In this document: one piece after another, positions 23,729-32,971 of the stretch
How the letters are laid out: every line of letters starts with the position of its first letter
Position numbering within the stretch: the stretch's first letter is position 1
Source: Nocardiopsis sp. ATB16-24
GTDB lineage: Bacteria; Actinomycetota; Actinomycetes; Streptosporangiales; Streptosporangiaceae
Direction: 5' to 3'
Assembly (NCBI RefSeq): GCF_030271535.1
Contig: NZ_JASCXJ010000016.1
Coordinates: 62,001 to 126,000 of the forward strand
DNA length: 64,000 nucleotides
The notes under the pieces: generated by a model
The model's input: the letters and a program-made list of their open reading frames with translations, nothing else
Database searches by the model: none
Told to the model about the DNA's origin: nothing
Translations under genes and position numbers: made by a program

Positions 23729-25939
23729 ATGCTGTACCTCATACTGGGCATCATCACCTCGGTCTTCGCCGTGGTCGCGTTCACCATGTTCGCTCTAGGC
23801 ATCCGCCAGATCGTGCGAACCGTGAGTGTGGGCCGTGCGGTGGAGCCAGAGCGCAAGGGGCCGTTCGGACAGCGGTTGACCATGGCGCTCATCGAGATCA
23901 TCGGACACGGGCGGATGCTCAAGCGCCCCTGGATCGGTGTCGCGCACTGGTTCGTGATGATCTCCTTCCCGCTGTTGGTCTTCACGGTGATCGAAGCGCA
24001 GGGCGAGGTCTTCGACCCCTACTTCAAGCTTCCGATCATCCATGACTGGACCGTCTACGGCCTGGCCATCGAGATCATCACCGCGGCCAGCCTCGTCAGC
24101 ATCATCGGGCTGACCATCTACCGCCTGCTCAACGGCCCCCGCCGTAAGGGCCGTGACTCGCGGTTCACCAACTCCCGGCACTGGACCGCCTACTACGTCG
24201 AGGCCTACCTGTGGGGTCTGCTGATCTCGATCTTCGTGATCCGCGGCTTCAAGTCCGCCATGGGCGACTTCCCCTTCCCGGCCTGGGCCACCCCGATCTC
24301 CACCGGTCTCGGTCGGATCCTGCCCGGTGACCCCGCGATCGCCGAGCCGGCCATCGCCCTGGTCGCCGCGTTCAAGCTGATCATCAGCTACCTGTTCTTC
24401 GTCGTCATCGCCCGCGTGCTCACCATGGGCATCGGCTGGCACCGCTTCGTCGCACCGGTCAACATCTACTTCAAGCGCAACGCCGACGGCAGCCCGTCCA
24501 ACGGCGCCGCCAAGCAGATGATGGACAAGTCCGGCACCAAGCCCCTCGACTTCGAGGAGGCCGACCCGGACGAGGACCCCTTCGGCGCGGGCAAGATCGA
24601 GGACTTCACCTGGAAGGGCCTGCTGGACTTCACCAGCTGCACCGAGTGCGGACGCTGCCAGTCGCAGTGCCCGGCCTGGAACACCGGTAAGCCGCTCTCG
24701 CCCAAGAAGGTCATCCTCGACCTTCAGCAGCACACCTACGAGAAGGCTCCGTACCTGCTCCAGGGCATCACCGCCGAGACCCTCGCCGAGAAGCCCGACG
24801 AGAGCCACGCCGGAGTGGACGTCCTCGCCCTCCTCAACCGGCCGCTGGTCGGCACCGAGGAGGAGAACGGCGTCATCCACCCCGACGAGCTGTGGTCCTG
24901 CACCAACTGTGGTGCGTGCGTCGAGCAGTGCCCGGTAGACATCGAGCACATCGACCACATCCTCGACATGCGTCGCTACCAGGTGATGGTCGAGTCCAAC
25001 TTCCCCTCCGAGGCCAACACGCTCCTGAAGAACCTGGAGAACAAGGCCAACCCGTGGGGCATGGCCGAGGACCGGCGCATGGACTGGATCGAGGAGCTGG
25101 CCTCCCAGGAGAACCCGGTCGAGGTCCAGGTCGTCGACGACAAGCTGCCCGAGGACACCGAGTACCTGTTCTGGGTCGGCTGCGCCGGTGCCCTGGAGGA
25201 CCGCGCCAAGAAGACCACCAAGGCCATCGCCGAACTGCTGGACATCGCGGGCGTCAAGTTCGCGGTCCTCGGCGGCATGGAGGCCTGCACCGGTGACCCG
25301 GCGCGTCGCCTGGGCATGGAGTACGTCTTCCAGATGCTCGCCCAGCAGAACGTGGAGACGCTCAACGAGGCCGGGGTCACCAAGATCGTGGCCAGCTGCC
25401 CGCACTGCTTCAACACCCTGGCCAACGAGTACCCGCAGCTCGGCGGTACCTACGAGGTGATCCACCACAGCCAGCTGCTGGCCAAGCTCGTGGAGGAGGG
25501 CAGGCTGACCCCCGTCAACTCCGTGGACGAGAACATCACCTACCACGACCCCTGCTTCCTGGGCCGTCACAACAAGGTGTACACGCCGCCGCGCGACATC
25601 ATGGCGCAGGTGCCCGGGGTCAAGACCCAGGAGATGCACCGCCACAAGGAGCGGGGCTTCTGCTGCGGCGCCGGTGGTGCCCGCATGTGGATGGAGGAGC
25701 GGATCGGCAAGCGCATCAACACCGAGCGGGTGGACGAGGCGCTGACCACCAACCCCGACACCGTCTCCACCGCGTGCCCGTTCTGCCAGGTCATGCTCGG
25801 CGACGCGATCAACGAGAAGAAGTCCCAGGGCGAGGCCAAGGAGTCGCTGGAGGTCGTGGACGTCTCCCAGCTGCTGCTGCGCTCGGTCAGGAACGAGAAC
25901 CCGACCGAGGGCGAGCCCAAGGAGAAGGCCGAGGCCTGA
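23729..25939 (+). CDS. Membrane-anchored Fe-S oxidoreductase, EtfD/HdrD-like
   Basis: 736 residues. The first 270 residues hold about five hydrophobic segments of the NarI/cytochrome-b-like type. Two [4Fe-4S] motifs follow, CTECGRCQSQCP (about 305-316) and CTNCGACVEQCP (about 390-401). The C-terminal half has two CCG cysteine-rich domains, the second ending FCCGAGGARMW near residue 644. This architecture matches mycobacterial Rv0338c (EtfD), which passes electrons from electron-transfer flavoprotein to quinone during fatty-acid oxidation; glycolate/heterodisulfide-reductase-type enzymes are the alternative. GGGAGG is 9 bp before the ATG. Monocistronic, ending in a strong hairpin. Confidence 0.85.
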   Translation: MLYLILGIITSVFAVVAFTMFALGIRQIVRTVSVGRAVEPERKGPFGQRLTMALIEIIGHGRMLKRPWIGVAHWFVMISFPLLVFTVIEAQGEVFDPYFKLPIIHDWTVYGLAIEIITAASLVSIIGLTIYRLLNGPRRKGRDSRFTNSRHWTAYYVEAYLWGLLISIFVIRGFKSAMGDFPFPAWATPISTGLGRILPGDPAIAEPAIALVAAFKLIISYLFFVVIARVLTMGIGWHRFVAPVNIYFKRNADGSPSNGAAKQMMDKSGTKPLDFEEADPDEDPFGAGKIEDFTWKGLLDFTSCTECGRCQSQCPAWNTGKPLSPKKVILDLQQHTYEKAPYLLQGITAETLAEKPDESHAGVDVLALLNRPLVGTEEENGVIHPDELWSCTNCGACVEQCPVDIEHIDHILDMRRYQVMVESNFPSEANTLLKNLENKANPWGMAEDRRMDWIEELASQENPVEVQVVDDKLPEDTEYLFWVGCAGALEDRAKKTTKAIAELLDIAGVKFAVLGGMEACTGDPARRLGMEYVFQMLAQQNVETLNEAGVTKIVASCPHCFNTLANEYPQLGGTYEVIHHSQLLAKLVEEGRLTPVNSVDENITYHDPCFLGRHNKVYTPPRDIMAQVPGVKTQEMHRHKERGFCCGAGGARMWMEERIGKRINTERVDEALTTNPDTVSTACPFCQVMLGDAINEKKSQGEAKESLEVVDVSQLLLRSVRNENPTEGEPKEKAEA

Positions 25940-25967
25940 CCCGCCGGCCGACGCCGACCCACCCCGA

Positions 25968-26005
25968 GGGGGCCGGTCCGACACCCTGGTGTCGGACCGG
26001 CCCCC
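25968..26005. terminator. Bidirectional terminator
   Basis: A perfect 18-bp stem (25968-25985 with 25988-26005) separated by only two bases, between the convergent oxidoreductase and esterase genes. One of the strongest hairpins in the window. Confidence 0.85.
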
Positions 26006-26035
26006 TTCCGCGTGTTCGGGCGGGCTCCCCGCCGC

Positions 26036-27283
26036 TCAGGGGGCCAGATGCTCGGAGAGGAAGTCGTCGAGGACGTGCCGGGTGGTCTGAGAGGCGAACC
26101 CGCCCCAGTTGATGTCGAACATGTGCTCCGTCCAGGGCAGTTCCAGGTGCCGGTGCGCGACCCCGGCGGCGTCGAGCCGGGAGACCAGGCGGCGGTTGTC
26201 CTCGGGGTCCAGGAACAGGTCGTGACCGGAGGTGATGACCAGGGTGGGCGGCACGTCGGGAGAGACATGGGTGATCGGGGACATCGACGCGTACTCCTCG
26301 GGCACCTCCTCCAGGGTGCCGCCCGTCATCCGTTCGGCGCCCTCGTCCAGCTCCTCCCGGATGGGGGAGTGGCGCTGGCGCCACGGCACCCGCGGTGCGT
26401 CGGCGGTGCCGTCGGCCACCGAGTACCAGGCCACGACCGCGTCGACACCGACGTCGGGCACATCACAGCTCGGCGGGATCTGCTCGTTCGAGGTGTAGGC
26501 GGCCAGCATGGCCAGCAGACCGCCCGCGGACTGGCCGTTGACGGCGAGCCGTGAGGCGTCGGCACCGTACTCTTCGGCGTGCTCGCGCGCCCAGCCGATG
26601 GCGCACTTGACGTCGGAGACCGAGGCCGACCAGTTCCCGTCGGGGAAGTGCCGGTAGTCGACGTCGAAGACCACGTGTCCGCCGTCGGCGAGCCAGGTGT
26701 CCCAGCGGGGGAACAGGCTCTGGGGCAGGTCGTCCGCGCCTCCGTGGACGTTGACCACGATCGGCAGCGGGGCGTCGCCGTCACGCTCCGCGGGCTCCCA
26801 CACGTCCAGTTCCAGTTCCTCGGGCCCGTGGGGGCCGTCCTCGGTCCGCAGGTAGACGTGGGTCCGGGGCGCGCGGTCGGTGTCGGTGGCGAACCCGGCG
26901 GTGTACTGGCCGAGGTCGAGCCGGACGCCCTCGGTACGGGCGGTGGACCAGAGCGCGGCGGGCGGGACGAGCGCCATGACCAGGAGGGCCCCGTTGACCA
27001 CGGCCGCCGTCGCGGCCAGGCGGGCTCGCCCCGGCCGGAGGCGTCTCTCGGGGGCCCGTCCCCGGGAGAGGAGCGCCAGGACCAGGCCGATCGCCGCCGG
27101 AGCGGCGAGGAGCAGGCTGAACTCCAGCATCAGGAGTCCGTACTGCCAGGCATCCCAGGACAGGGGAGGAAGCAGGACGAGTGCGGCGGCACCCGTGCCG
27201 ACCAGCGCCGTCGCGCTCGCCAGGACGAGGGCGGACCAACGTCCGACCGTGGTCGGACGGGGGGACGAGGGGGAAGGGGGCAT
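26036..27283 (-). CDS. Membrane-anchored alpha/beta-hydrolase (HSL-like esterase)
   Basis: 415 residues. Three or four hydrophobic segments occupy residues 15-120, followed by an alpha/beta-hydrolase domain with the oxyanion HGG motif (about 179), nucleophile in GQSAGG (about 249), an Asp in SGHDLFLD and a His in WTEHMFD. This is the hormone-sensitive-lipase/carboxylesterase arrangement, here facing out or in from a membrane anchor. GTG and ATG starts lie side by side (27286, 27283); AAAGGAGG suits the ATG. It is divergent from a TetR gene and shares its operator, so it is probably the regulated target. Substrate unknown. Confidence 0.82.
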   Translation of the reverse strand: MPPSPSSPRPTTVGRWSALVLASATALVGTGAAALVLLPPLSWDAWQYGLLMLEFSLLLAAPAAIGLVLALLSRGRAPERRLRPGRARLAATAAVVNGALLVMALVPPAALWSTARTEGVRLDLGQYTAGFATDTDRAPRTHVYLRTEDGPHGPEELELDVWEPAERDGDAPLPIVVNVHGGADDLPQSLFPRWDTWLADGGHVVFDVDYRHFPDGNWSASVSDVKCAIGWAREHAEEYGADASRLAVNGQSAGGLLAMLAAYTSNEQIPPSCDVPDVGVDAVVAWYSVADGTADAPRVPWRQRHSPIREELDEGAERMTGGTLEEVPEEYASMSPITHVSPDVPPTLVITSGHDLFLDPEDNRRLVSRLDAAGVAHRHLELPWTEHMFDINWGGFASQTTRHVLDDFLSEHLAP

Positions 27284-27298
27284 CACGCCCTCCTTTCA

Positions 27299-27324
27299 AT
27301 ACGGTCGTATCGATACGAATGTAT
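27299..27324. promoter_or_regulatory. Palindromic operator of the esterase/tetR pair
   Basis: A 26-bp palindrome in the 70-bp divergent space: a perfect 14-bp core TCGTATCGATACGA (27305-27318) extended by ATAC (27299-27302) and GTAT (27321-27324), with only two bases on each side unpaired. Size, symmetry and position fit a TetR-family operator controlling both genes. Confidence 0.8.
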
Positions 27325-27353
27325 CAGCAGGAGGAGTGTGTCAGAATGCGTTC

Positions 27354-27989
27354 GTGCCCAGGTATGTGGACAAGGACGAGCGTCGCCGCCAAGTGGCCGG
27401 AGCGCTTCATCGGATCGCCGCGCGTGAAGGACTGGAGAAGGTCAGCATCCGCACTGTCGCGGCCGAGGCGGGACTCTCCGTCGGCGCCGTCCAACGTGAC
27501 TTCGGCACCAAGGACGAACTGCTCCACTTCGCCCTGCGCCAGATGCTCGCGAACGTGGCGAAGCGGATCTCCGAGGTCCGGATCGGGCCCGGACGACTCT
27601 CCTTCGCCGAAGGACTGCGTCGGGTCCTCACCGAGTTGCTGCCCACCGACGACGACCGCCTGGCCGAAGCCCGCGTCTGGTCCGCCTTCTACGCGCGTGC
27701 CGCGGTGGACGACCGCTTCGCCGACGTGCTCGCCGAGCTCGACGCCCACTCGCGTGAGGCCCTGCGCGCGGCCGTGGGTTGGGCCGTCGAGACGGGGGAA
27801 CTGGCGCCGGGACAGGATCCCGACGCCCTGGTGGAACTCCTCCTGGTCCTGGTGGACGGAGTCTGGCTCAGCGCCGTCCGTCAGCCGTCGGGAACCCCGC
27901 TGGACGCCCCACGTGCGGCGGTGGAGGCCGCGATCACCGCGCTCACCGTCGCGAGGAGAGACGATCGGGCCGCCGACGCGCGGGGATGA
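27354..27989 (+). CDS. TetR-family transcriptional regulator
   Basis: 211 residues. The N-terminal helix-turn-helix (about 28-50, IRTVAAEAGLSVGAVQRDF then GTKDELL) is typical of TetR repressors; the rest is the helical ligand-binding domain. I use the GTG at 27354 (PRYVDKDERRR). GGAGGAG at 27331 is 17 bp away, longer than ideal; an alternative GTG at 27336 would add six residues. It is divergent from the esterase gene and very likely represses both through the palindrome between them. An ABC exporter follows after 91 bp and could be a second target. Confidence 0.88.
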   Translation: MPRYVDKDERRRQVAGALHRIAAREGLEKVSIRTVAAEAGLSVGAVQRDFGTKDELLHFALRQMLANVAKRISEVRIGPGRLSFAEGLRRVLTELLPTDDDRLAEARVWSAFYARAAVDDRFADVLAELDAHSREALRAAVGWAVETGELAPGQDPDALVELLLVLVDGVWLSAVRQPSGTPLDAPRAAVEAAITALTVARRDDRAADARG

Positions 27990-28080
27990 CATTCGTCAGT
28001 GCGCGATCCAGGAGGTTCGACACCGAAGTCGGTGACAACGGCGTCTGTGCCGCGCGCACGGCTCACGCGATCCTGGAAGC

Positions 28081-29082
28081 ATGACCACGACAGCGAACAC
28101 CACGGCGGCCGGCGCGGACGGTCGAGGCACCACCGCCGACCCCACGGTGGTGGTACGGGACCTGCGCCAACACTACGGCGACTTCGAGGCCGTCAAGGGC
28201 GTCTCCTTCGAGATCCGCCCCGGTGAACTCTTCGCCCTGCTGGGCACCAACGGCGCGGGCAAGACCACCACCATCGAGACGCTGGAGGGCTTCCGCCGCC
28301 CCAGCTCCGGCACCGTCCGGGTCTTCGGCCTGGACCCCTACGGTCAACCCACCGGGGTCCGTGAACGCACCAACGCCGTCCTCCAGGGCAGCGGTCTGCT
28401 GGAGGACCTGAGCGTCGCGGAGACCATGGACCTGGCCCACGACCTCGCCGCCGACCCGGCGAACACCGACGAGATCCTGGAACTGGTGGGCATCGCCGAC
28501 AAACGCGGGGTCGCGGTCCGTCAGCTGTCCGGTGGCCAGAAACGTCGCCTGGACCTGGCCCTGGCCCTGGTCACCCGACCCGAGGTGCTGTACCTGGACG
28601 AACCGACCACCGGTATGGACCCCGAGGCGAGGCACGAGACCTGGCGGATCATCGCGGGCCTGAAGAAGGACGGGGTCGCGATCCTGCTCACGACCCACTA
28701 CCTGGAGGAGGCCGAGCGGCTCGCCGACCGGCTGGCGATCATGCATCGCGGAGAGGTGAGGGTCGAGGGCACCCTGGCCGGTGTGCTGGCGGGCTGGGGC
28801 GACCGGGTGAGCTTCCTGATCCCGGCCGACGTGCGCACAGGTGACCTGCCCGCGCTCCCCGGCACCGAGGTGGCGGTGGAGAGCCGTGACCAGGAGCTGT
28901 GGGCCACCTACACCGCCATGGGCGACGACGTGTCCGACAGGGCGCACCACACGGTCGCGGCGCTCATCGCCTGGGCGGCCGAGCACGGAACCACGCTCAA
29001 GCACCTCCAGGTACGTGGAGCCTCCCTGGAGGACGTCTTCCTCCGGGTCGCCGACGGCGCCGCCGACCTGGTCCACGGCTGA
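28081..29082 (+). CDS. ABC-2 type exporter, ATP-binding protein (DrrA-like)
   Basis: 333 residues. Walker A GTNGAGKTT near residue 55, Q-loop region, signature LSGGQKRR, Walker B VLYLDEP and H-loop TTHY are all intact. A roughly 100-residue C-terminal extension is typical of DrrA/NatA-type exporter ATPases. It is followed after 47 bp by its permease and then a histidine kinase. Likely exports a drug, lipid or antibiotic; substrate not readable. Confidence 0.93.
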   Translation: MTTTANTTAAGADGRGTTADPTVVVRDLRQHYGDFEAVKGVSFEIRPGELFALLGTNGAGKTTTIETLEGFRRPSSGTVRVFGLDPYGQPTGVRERTNAVLQGSGLLEDLSVAETMDLAHDLAADPANTDEILELVGIADKRGVAVRQLSGGQKRRLDLALALVTRPEVLYLDEPTTGMDPEARHETWRIIAGLKKDGVAILLTTHYLEEAERLADRLAIMHRGEVRVEGTLAGVLAGWGDRVSFLIPADVRTGDLPALPGTEVAVESRDQELWATYTAMGDDVSDRAHHTVAALIAWAAEHGTTLKHLQVRGASLEDVFLRVADGAADLVHG

Positions 29083-29129
29083 GCGGGCCCCTCACCGCAC
29101 CCACCCCACAGAGCCCCTCAGGAGCCCCG

Positions 29130-29969
29130 ATGAGCACGACCACCACCGCCCCGGCCCGCCCCCGGCCCACCATCGGCTGGGCGAGACAGGTCCTACGCCT
29201 GTCCCGGACCGAGTTCACCCTGTTCGTGCGGTACAAGACCGCCTGGATGTTCCTCGCCCTGCCGCTGTTCGTGTCCCTCATGACACTTCAACTGCCCAAC
29301 GACGAGGTCGTACCCGGCTTCGGCACGTCCGACCTGGCCATGGTCGCGTCGATCAGCACCGCCGGCCTCATCCTCGGCGTCGGACATCCCTCGAACGTCT
29401 TCACCGCCCGCCGTGAGTCGCTGGTCCTCAAACGGCTGCGGGTGAGCGGCGTCCCCCAGACGGTGATCTTCGGCGCGACCATCGCGGTCGTGCTCCTGTT
29501 CTCCCTGATCATCACCGCGCTGGTGGCAGGTGTGATCTTCGCCCTCTCCGAGGCGCTGCCGCGAGACCCCCTGATGCTGCTCACGGCCGTACTCCTGAGC
29601 GGTGTCATGTTCTCCCTGTTGGGTCTGCTCATCACCCCGCTCGTCCGTAACGCGGAGGCCGCGCAGATGGCGGCGATGGTGCCGATGACGATCCTGCTGT
29701 TCGTCGGTGGCGGGGTCATCCCGCTGGAGTTCCTGCCCGAGACCGTCCGCCAGGTCGTGGGTCTCCTCCCCTCGGTCCCCGCCGGCGAGATGGCGCAGGC
29801 CGCCTACACCGGTCACGACGTGTTCGGCGGTTTCGCGGACGCGGAGGAGAAGACCCTCCTGGGCCTGTGGGCCGCGGCGCTGCCCTCGATCGGTGTGATG
29901 CTCGCCTGGACCGTGGTCCTGGGGCTACTGGTGCGCCGGTACTTCCAGTGGGACCCCCGTCGACCCTGA
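29130..29969 (+). CDS. ABC-2 type exporter, permease
   Basis: 279 residues with six hydrophobic segments, beginning after a cytoplasmic leader (RTEFTLFVRYKTAWMF). The motif GGGVIPLEFLPETVRQVVGLLPSVPAGE before the last helix is the classic ABC-2 permease signature region. GGAG sits 5 bp before the ATG. Partner of the preceding ATPase. Confidence 0.92.
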   Translation: MSTTTTAPARPRPTIGWARQVLRLSRTEFTLFVRYKTAWMFLALPLFVSLMTLQLPNDEVVPGFGTSDLAMVASISTAGLILGVGHPSNVFTARRESLVLKRLRVSGVPQTVIFGATIAVVLLFSLIITALVAGVIFALSEALPRDPLMLLTAVLLSGVMFSLLGLLITPLVRNAEAAQMAAMVPMTILLFVGGGVIPLEFLPETVRQVVGLLPSVPAGEMAQAAYTGHDVFGGFADAEEKTLLGLWAAALPSIGVMLAWTVVLGLLVRRYFQWDPRRP

Positions 29970-30130
29970 GCGGACCCGCGGACCCGGCCTCGGGCGGAAC
30001 GGGAACGGACCGCTCCGCCCGACACGGCACACTGAGTCCGTACACGAACACCGGGGACGGGACGTCCCGGACGAGGCGTGGAGTGACCGCCCCGCCCGGA
30101 GAACCCCGTCCCTCGCGAGGAGACACCGCG

Positions 30131-31327
30131 TTGAGACAGGACGCCACGCCGACCGACGGCGACCGGAAGAACAGACGCAAGCTCCGTATCGCCCGACGCG
30201 TCATCCTCGGGTCGATGCTGGTCCTGGTCCTCTTCGTCCTGCTCATCCCGGCCCTGGACGTCACGATGGCGGGCAGCGGGGGCGACATCGCCCCGTGGCG
30301 CCCGATCGTCTCCCAGATCGTCGCGCTTTCGCTCAGCGTGCTGCTGTTCCTCCTCCTGCGCGGCAGACTCGACGGACGACGCGAACCCGATCGCCGGATC
30401 TACTGGGCGTCGATCGCCCTGGCGGTGATCGGCTCCGCCACCGTCCAGATGCCCCTGTACTCCATGTTCTTCCTGGCCTCCTGGTGGGCCATCGGGATCT
30501 TCGTGACCCCTCGCAGGCTCGCGACCGTGGTCACACTCGGCCTGCTGGCGACGCCCTGGTTGCTCTTCCCGTTCGACCCCATGGCCACCGACCCCCTCGT
30601 CCACCTCGTGGTGTGGGTCGTCTCCAGCCTCTGGGCGTTGTTCCTCGCCGTGGGCTCCCTGAGTTCCCTCTGGCTGTGGGACATCACCAACGAGGCGGTC
30701 CACGGTCAGGCCGCACGCGCCCGGCTGGCGGTCACCGAGGAGCGTCTGCGCTTCTCCAGGGACATGCACGACCTGCTCGGCCACAGCCTGTCGGCCCTGG
30801 CGGTCAAGGCAGAGCTGGCGAGCAGACTGGCCGAACGCGCGCCGGAGCGGGCCGCCATGGAGATGGGCGAGGTGCACGAACTCGCCCGCGAGGCGCTCCA
30901 CCAGGTGCGCACGGCGGTCAACGGTTACCGCGAGATCGACCTCGCCGACGAGGTGGCCGCCGTGAGCGCCGTCCTGTCCGCCAACGGCACCCGGGTGTCG
31001 GTCACCGGCCTGGACGGTCTGGAGCCCTCTCCCCGCCAGGCCTCCCTGGCCGCGTGGGTGGTCCGGGAGGGCGCCACCAACGTGTTGCGGCACAGCGACG
31101 CCGGCGCATGCCAGATCGCCTTCGTCACCACCCGGGGCGCCGACATGGGCCGGGCCCTGGTGGTGGAGGTGGCCAACGATCGGGCGCACGGGCGCGGGGA
31201 CGGTGAGGAGTCCTCCGGCAACGGGTTGGCGGGGTTGTCCGAGCGCGTCGCGATGGCCGGGGGCGCCCTGTCCGCCTCACGCACCAAGGACGACGGTTTC
31301 CTGCTCCGGGCGGTCATCCCCTCGTGA
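30131..31327 (+). CDS. NarL-family (DesK-like) sensor histidine kinase, response regulator not adjacent
   Basis: 398 residues from a TTG at 30131 that has GAGGAG (30117-30122) 8 bp upstream; there is no better ATG or GTG. About five hydrophobic segments (residues 25-195) precede a HisKA_3 dimerisation helix with phospho-acceptor His213 in RDMHDLLGHS, and an HATPase with N-box REGATNVLRHS and G-box GNGLAGLSERV. Kinases of this type normally sit beside a LuxR-type response regulator and an ABC-2 exporter. The exporter is here, but the next gene is a convergent lipoprotein-like gene 6 bp away, so the regulator is missing from the expected place. Confidence 0.9.
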   Translation: MRQDATPTDGDRKNRRKLRIARRVILGSMLVLVLFVLLIPALDVTMAGSGGDIAPWRPIVSQIVALSLSVLLFLLLRGRLDGRREPDRRIYWASIALAVIGSATVQMPLYSMFFLASWWAIGIFVTPRRLATVVTLGLLATPWLLFPFDPMATDPLVHLVVWVVSSLWALFLAVGSLSSLWLWDITNEAVHGQAARARLAVTEERLRFSRDMHDLLGHSLSALAVKAELASRLAERAPERAAMEMGEVHELAREALHQVRTAVNGYREIDLADEVAAVSAVLSANGTRVSVTGLDGLEPSPRQASLAAWVVREGATNVLRHSDAGACQIAFVTTRGADMGRALVVEVANDRAHGRGDGEESSGNGLAGLSERVAMAGGALSASRTKDDGFLLRAVIPS

Positions 31328-31333
31328 CCGGCC

Positions 31334-32065
31334 TCAGGACAGTCGCAGGCTGTCGAAGGCCTCGTCGATGGCGGTGGAGACCGCCTCGCCCCCGTTCGTG
31401 TTGAGCCCCAACACGAACGCGCCCCTCTGCTCGCCCGTCTTCACGAGAAGGAAACGCCCGTAGGTCCCCTCCGCGCCCTCCACCGCCGCTTCGAAGGCGG
31501 GGGTGCCGTCCACCTCCGTGGGGCCGGAGGTTCCCAGTCGCAACGATCCGATGTCCGAGACCATGCCGCCCAGTGCGTCCAGAGCCAGACGCGCCCCGGC
31601 CACCGGCAGGGGTTCCACGGCCAGGAGGTCCCGGTTCCCCGTGACGATGAACGCGTCCGGATCGGCGGGGGAGCCGTACACCGCGTAGGAGGAGTATTCC
31701 GGGGGGACCTCGTCGTCGCCGAGCCGGCGCCAGTCCTCATCGGGCAGTCGGTAGGACAACCCCGACGCGGGATCATCGACCATGTCCTCCCCGGCGGTGG
31801 ACGTGTCGCCGGTGTCCCGGGCTCCGGGGTCCTCCTGGGTCGCTCGTCCGTCGGGAGCGGCCTCCCCCTTCGAGGACGAGGACAGAGGCCCGTTCCCCGA
31901 CAGGAACCAGATCAGACCGACGGCGGTCACGAGCAGGAAGACGGAGGTCACCGCGAGCGCGACGACCAGGGTCACCCTGCGCGCGGAGTCCGGTTCCCTC
32001 GAAGGTCTGCGGCGCGCGGCGGTACCGTCCGGGGTCCTTCGGTGGTCCGGGTCCTTCGTCTGCAT
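31334..32065 (-). CDS. Single-pass membrane protein, unknown function
   Basis: 243 residues: a basic cytoplasmic N-terminus (1-35), one hydrophobic segment (about 38-60, ending LIWFLSGNGP), an 85-residue Ser/Asp/Gly-rich linker and an extracellular domain with alternating strands (SGLSYRLPDEDWRRLGD and FIVTGNRDLLAVEPL). I do not recognise the domain. The ATG at 32065 is preferred over longer upstream starts because AGGAGAGG lies upstream and the extra residues are arginine-rich non-homologous sequence. Confidence 0.75.
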   Translation of the reverse strand: MQTKDPDHRRTPDGTAARRRPSREPDSARRVTLVVALAVTSVFLLVTAVGLIWFLSGNGPLSSSSKGEAAPDGRATQEDPGARDTGDTSTAGEDMVDDPASGLSYRLPDEDWRRLGDDEVPPEYSSYAVYGSPADPDAFIVTGNRDLLAVEPLPVAGARLALDALGGMVSDIGSLRLGTSGPTEVDGTPAFEAAVEGAEGTYGRFLLVKTGEQRGAFVLGLNTNGGEAVSTAIDEAFDSLRLS

Positions 32066-32212
32066 GTGCTTTCCGTGCCTCTCCTGGCGGGCTTCACCTC
32101 GGGGCGGACGCCCCGCCTGAGGCAATACCCCGCGGAGGGGCCGGCAGATCCGAAGTGGGATGGCCGGATGGGGCCGTTCGCCGTACACGCGGCGAAGGCG
32201 ACGCCGCCCGGG

Positions 32213-32662
32213 TCAGAAGGGCCAGCCGACGAGCGGAGGAGTGGACGGACCGGCCGCCGAGAGGAGCACACCGAGCGGTGGCGGGAACATGTCGCCCAAC
32301 GGCACGGCCTCCGGAAGGACGCGTGCCTGGGAGGACAGGGGGCCGGTGTCGGGGAGGACACGGACGCGGGGCTCCTCCTGGCACGGCTCCGGGGACGGCG
32401 GCCTCCCGGCCCGCTCGTCGGGGACGCAGGGACCGACCCCCGTGTGCGTCGGACCGGGCAGCCGGCCGGGTTCCGGTCCGGTCGAGGCGTCCACGTCCAC
32501 GGACGACAGGCCCAGGACCCGGTCGATCTCCTCGGTGCTGAGCGGGTGATCGGCGTCGGCGACGGCGATGAGCACCTCGGCGTACAGCTCGATCTCGTCC
32601 AGGGCGACGTGGTCATGGAGGAAGGGATGGTCGCCCAGGCGCGGGTACGTGTCGTATTCCAT
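32213..32662 (-). CDS. Hypothetical protein
   Basis: 149 residues. The first 52 residues look like a real, ordered segment (LGDHPFLHDHVALDEIELYA, then EEIDRVLGLSSVDV), and the rest is Pro/Glu-rich and probably disordered. GGGAGGTGAG is placed ideally before the ATG, which is the main reason to accept it. The Asp-Glu-Ile-Glu-Leu-Tyr-rich helix resembles short actinobacterial proteins of unknown function found beside regulatory genes. No function can be given. Confidence 0.6.
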   Translation of the reverse strand: MEYDTYPRLGDHPFLHDHVALDEIELYAEVLIAVADADHPLSTEEIDRVLGLSSVDVDASTGPEPGRLPGPTHTGVGPCVPDERAGRPPSPEPCQEEPRVRVLPDTGPLSSQARVLPEAVPLGDMFPPPLGVLLSAAGPSTPPLVGWPF

Positions 32663-32971
32663 GTGCGCTCACCTCCCGGAGACGACGGCGCCGCGGAGGG
32701 TCGTGCCGGTCGGCCGCGGACAGGCCGACGCGGACTCCGGACGTGACGGGGCCGGACCCACGTGGCATGGGGCTCCAGGCTATGCGGAGGCGACCGGACC
32801 GCGCATGACCCGTGAGGACCAGTGGAGGGGTCACCCGGGTTAGCCAGAGCGCATCGAACACCGGCGGAGACGGTGCTTTCGGACCATCGTCCCCCTCGCC
32901 CCGCGCCCCTCCACCTCCCTCTTCCCGGTCGACCCCGGCCGTGGTTCCGAGGGCTTCGCCGGACGCGCGGA
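32663..32971. other. Intergenic region, 309 bp
   Basis: Between the gamma-carbonic-anhydrase-like gene and the hypothetical gene, both on the minus strand. No credible gene. It should hold the promoter of the hypothetical gene and a terminator for the upstream gene, but I see no clear hairpin. Confidence 0.4.

Noticed and set aside
23795-25984. 729-codon minus-strand frame opposite the Fe-S oxidoreductase
   Set aside because: Shadow of a gene with intact cysteine motifs and start signals.
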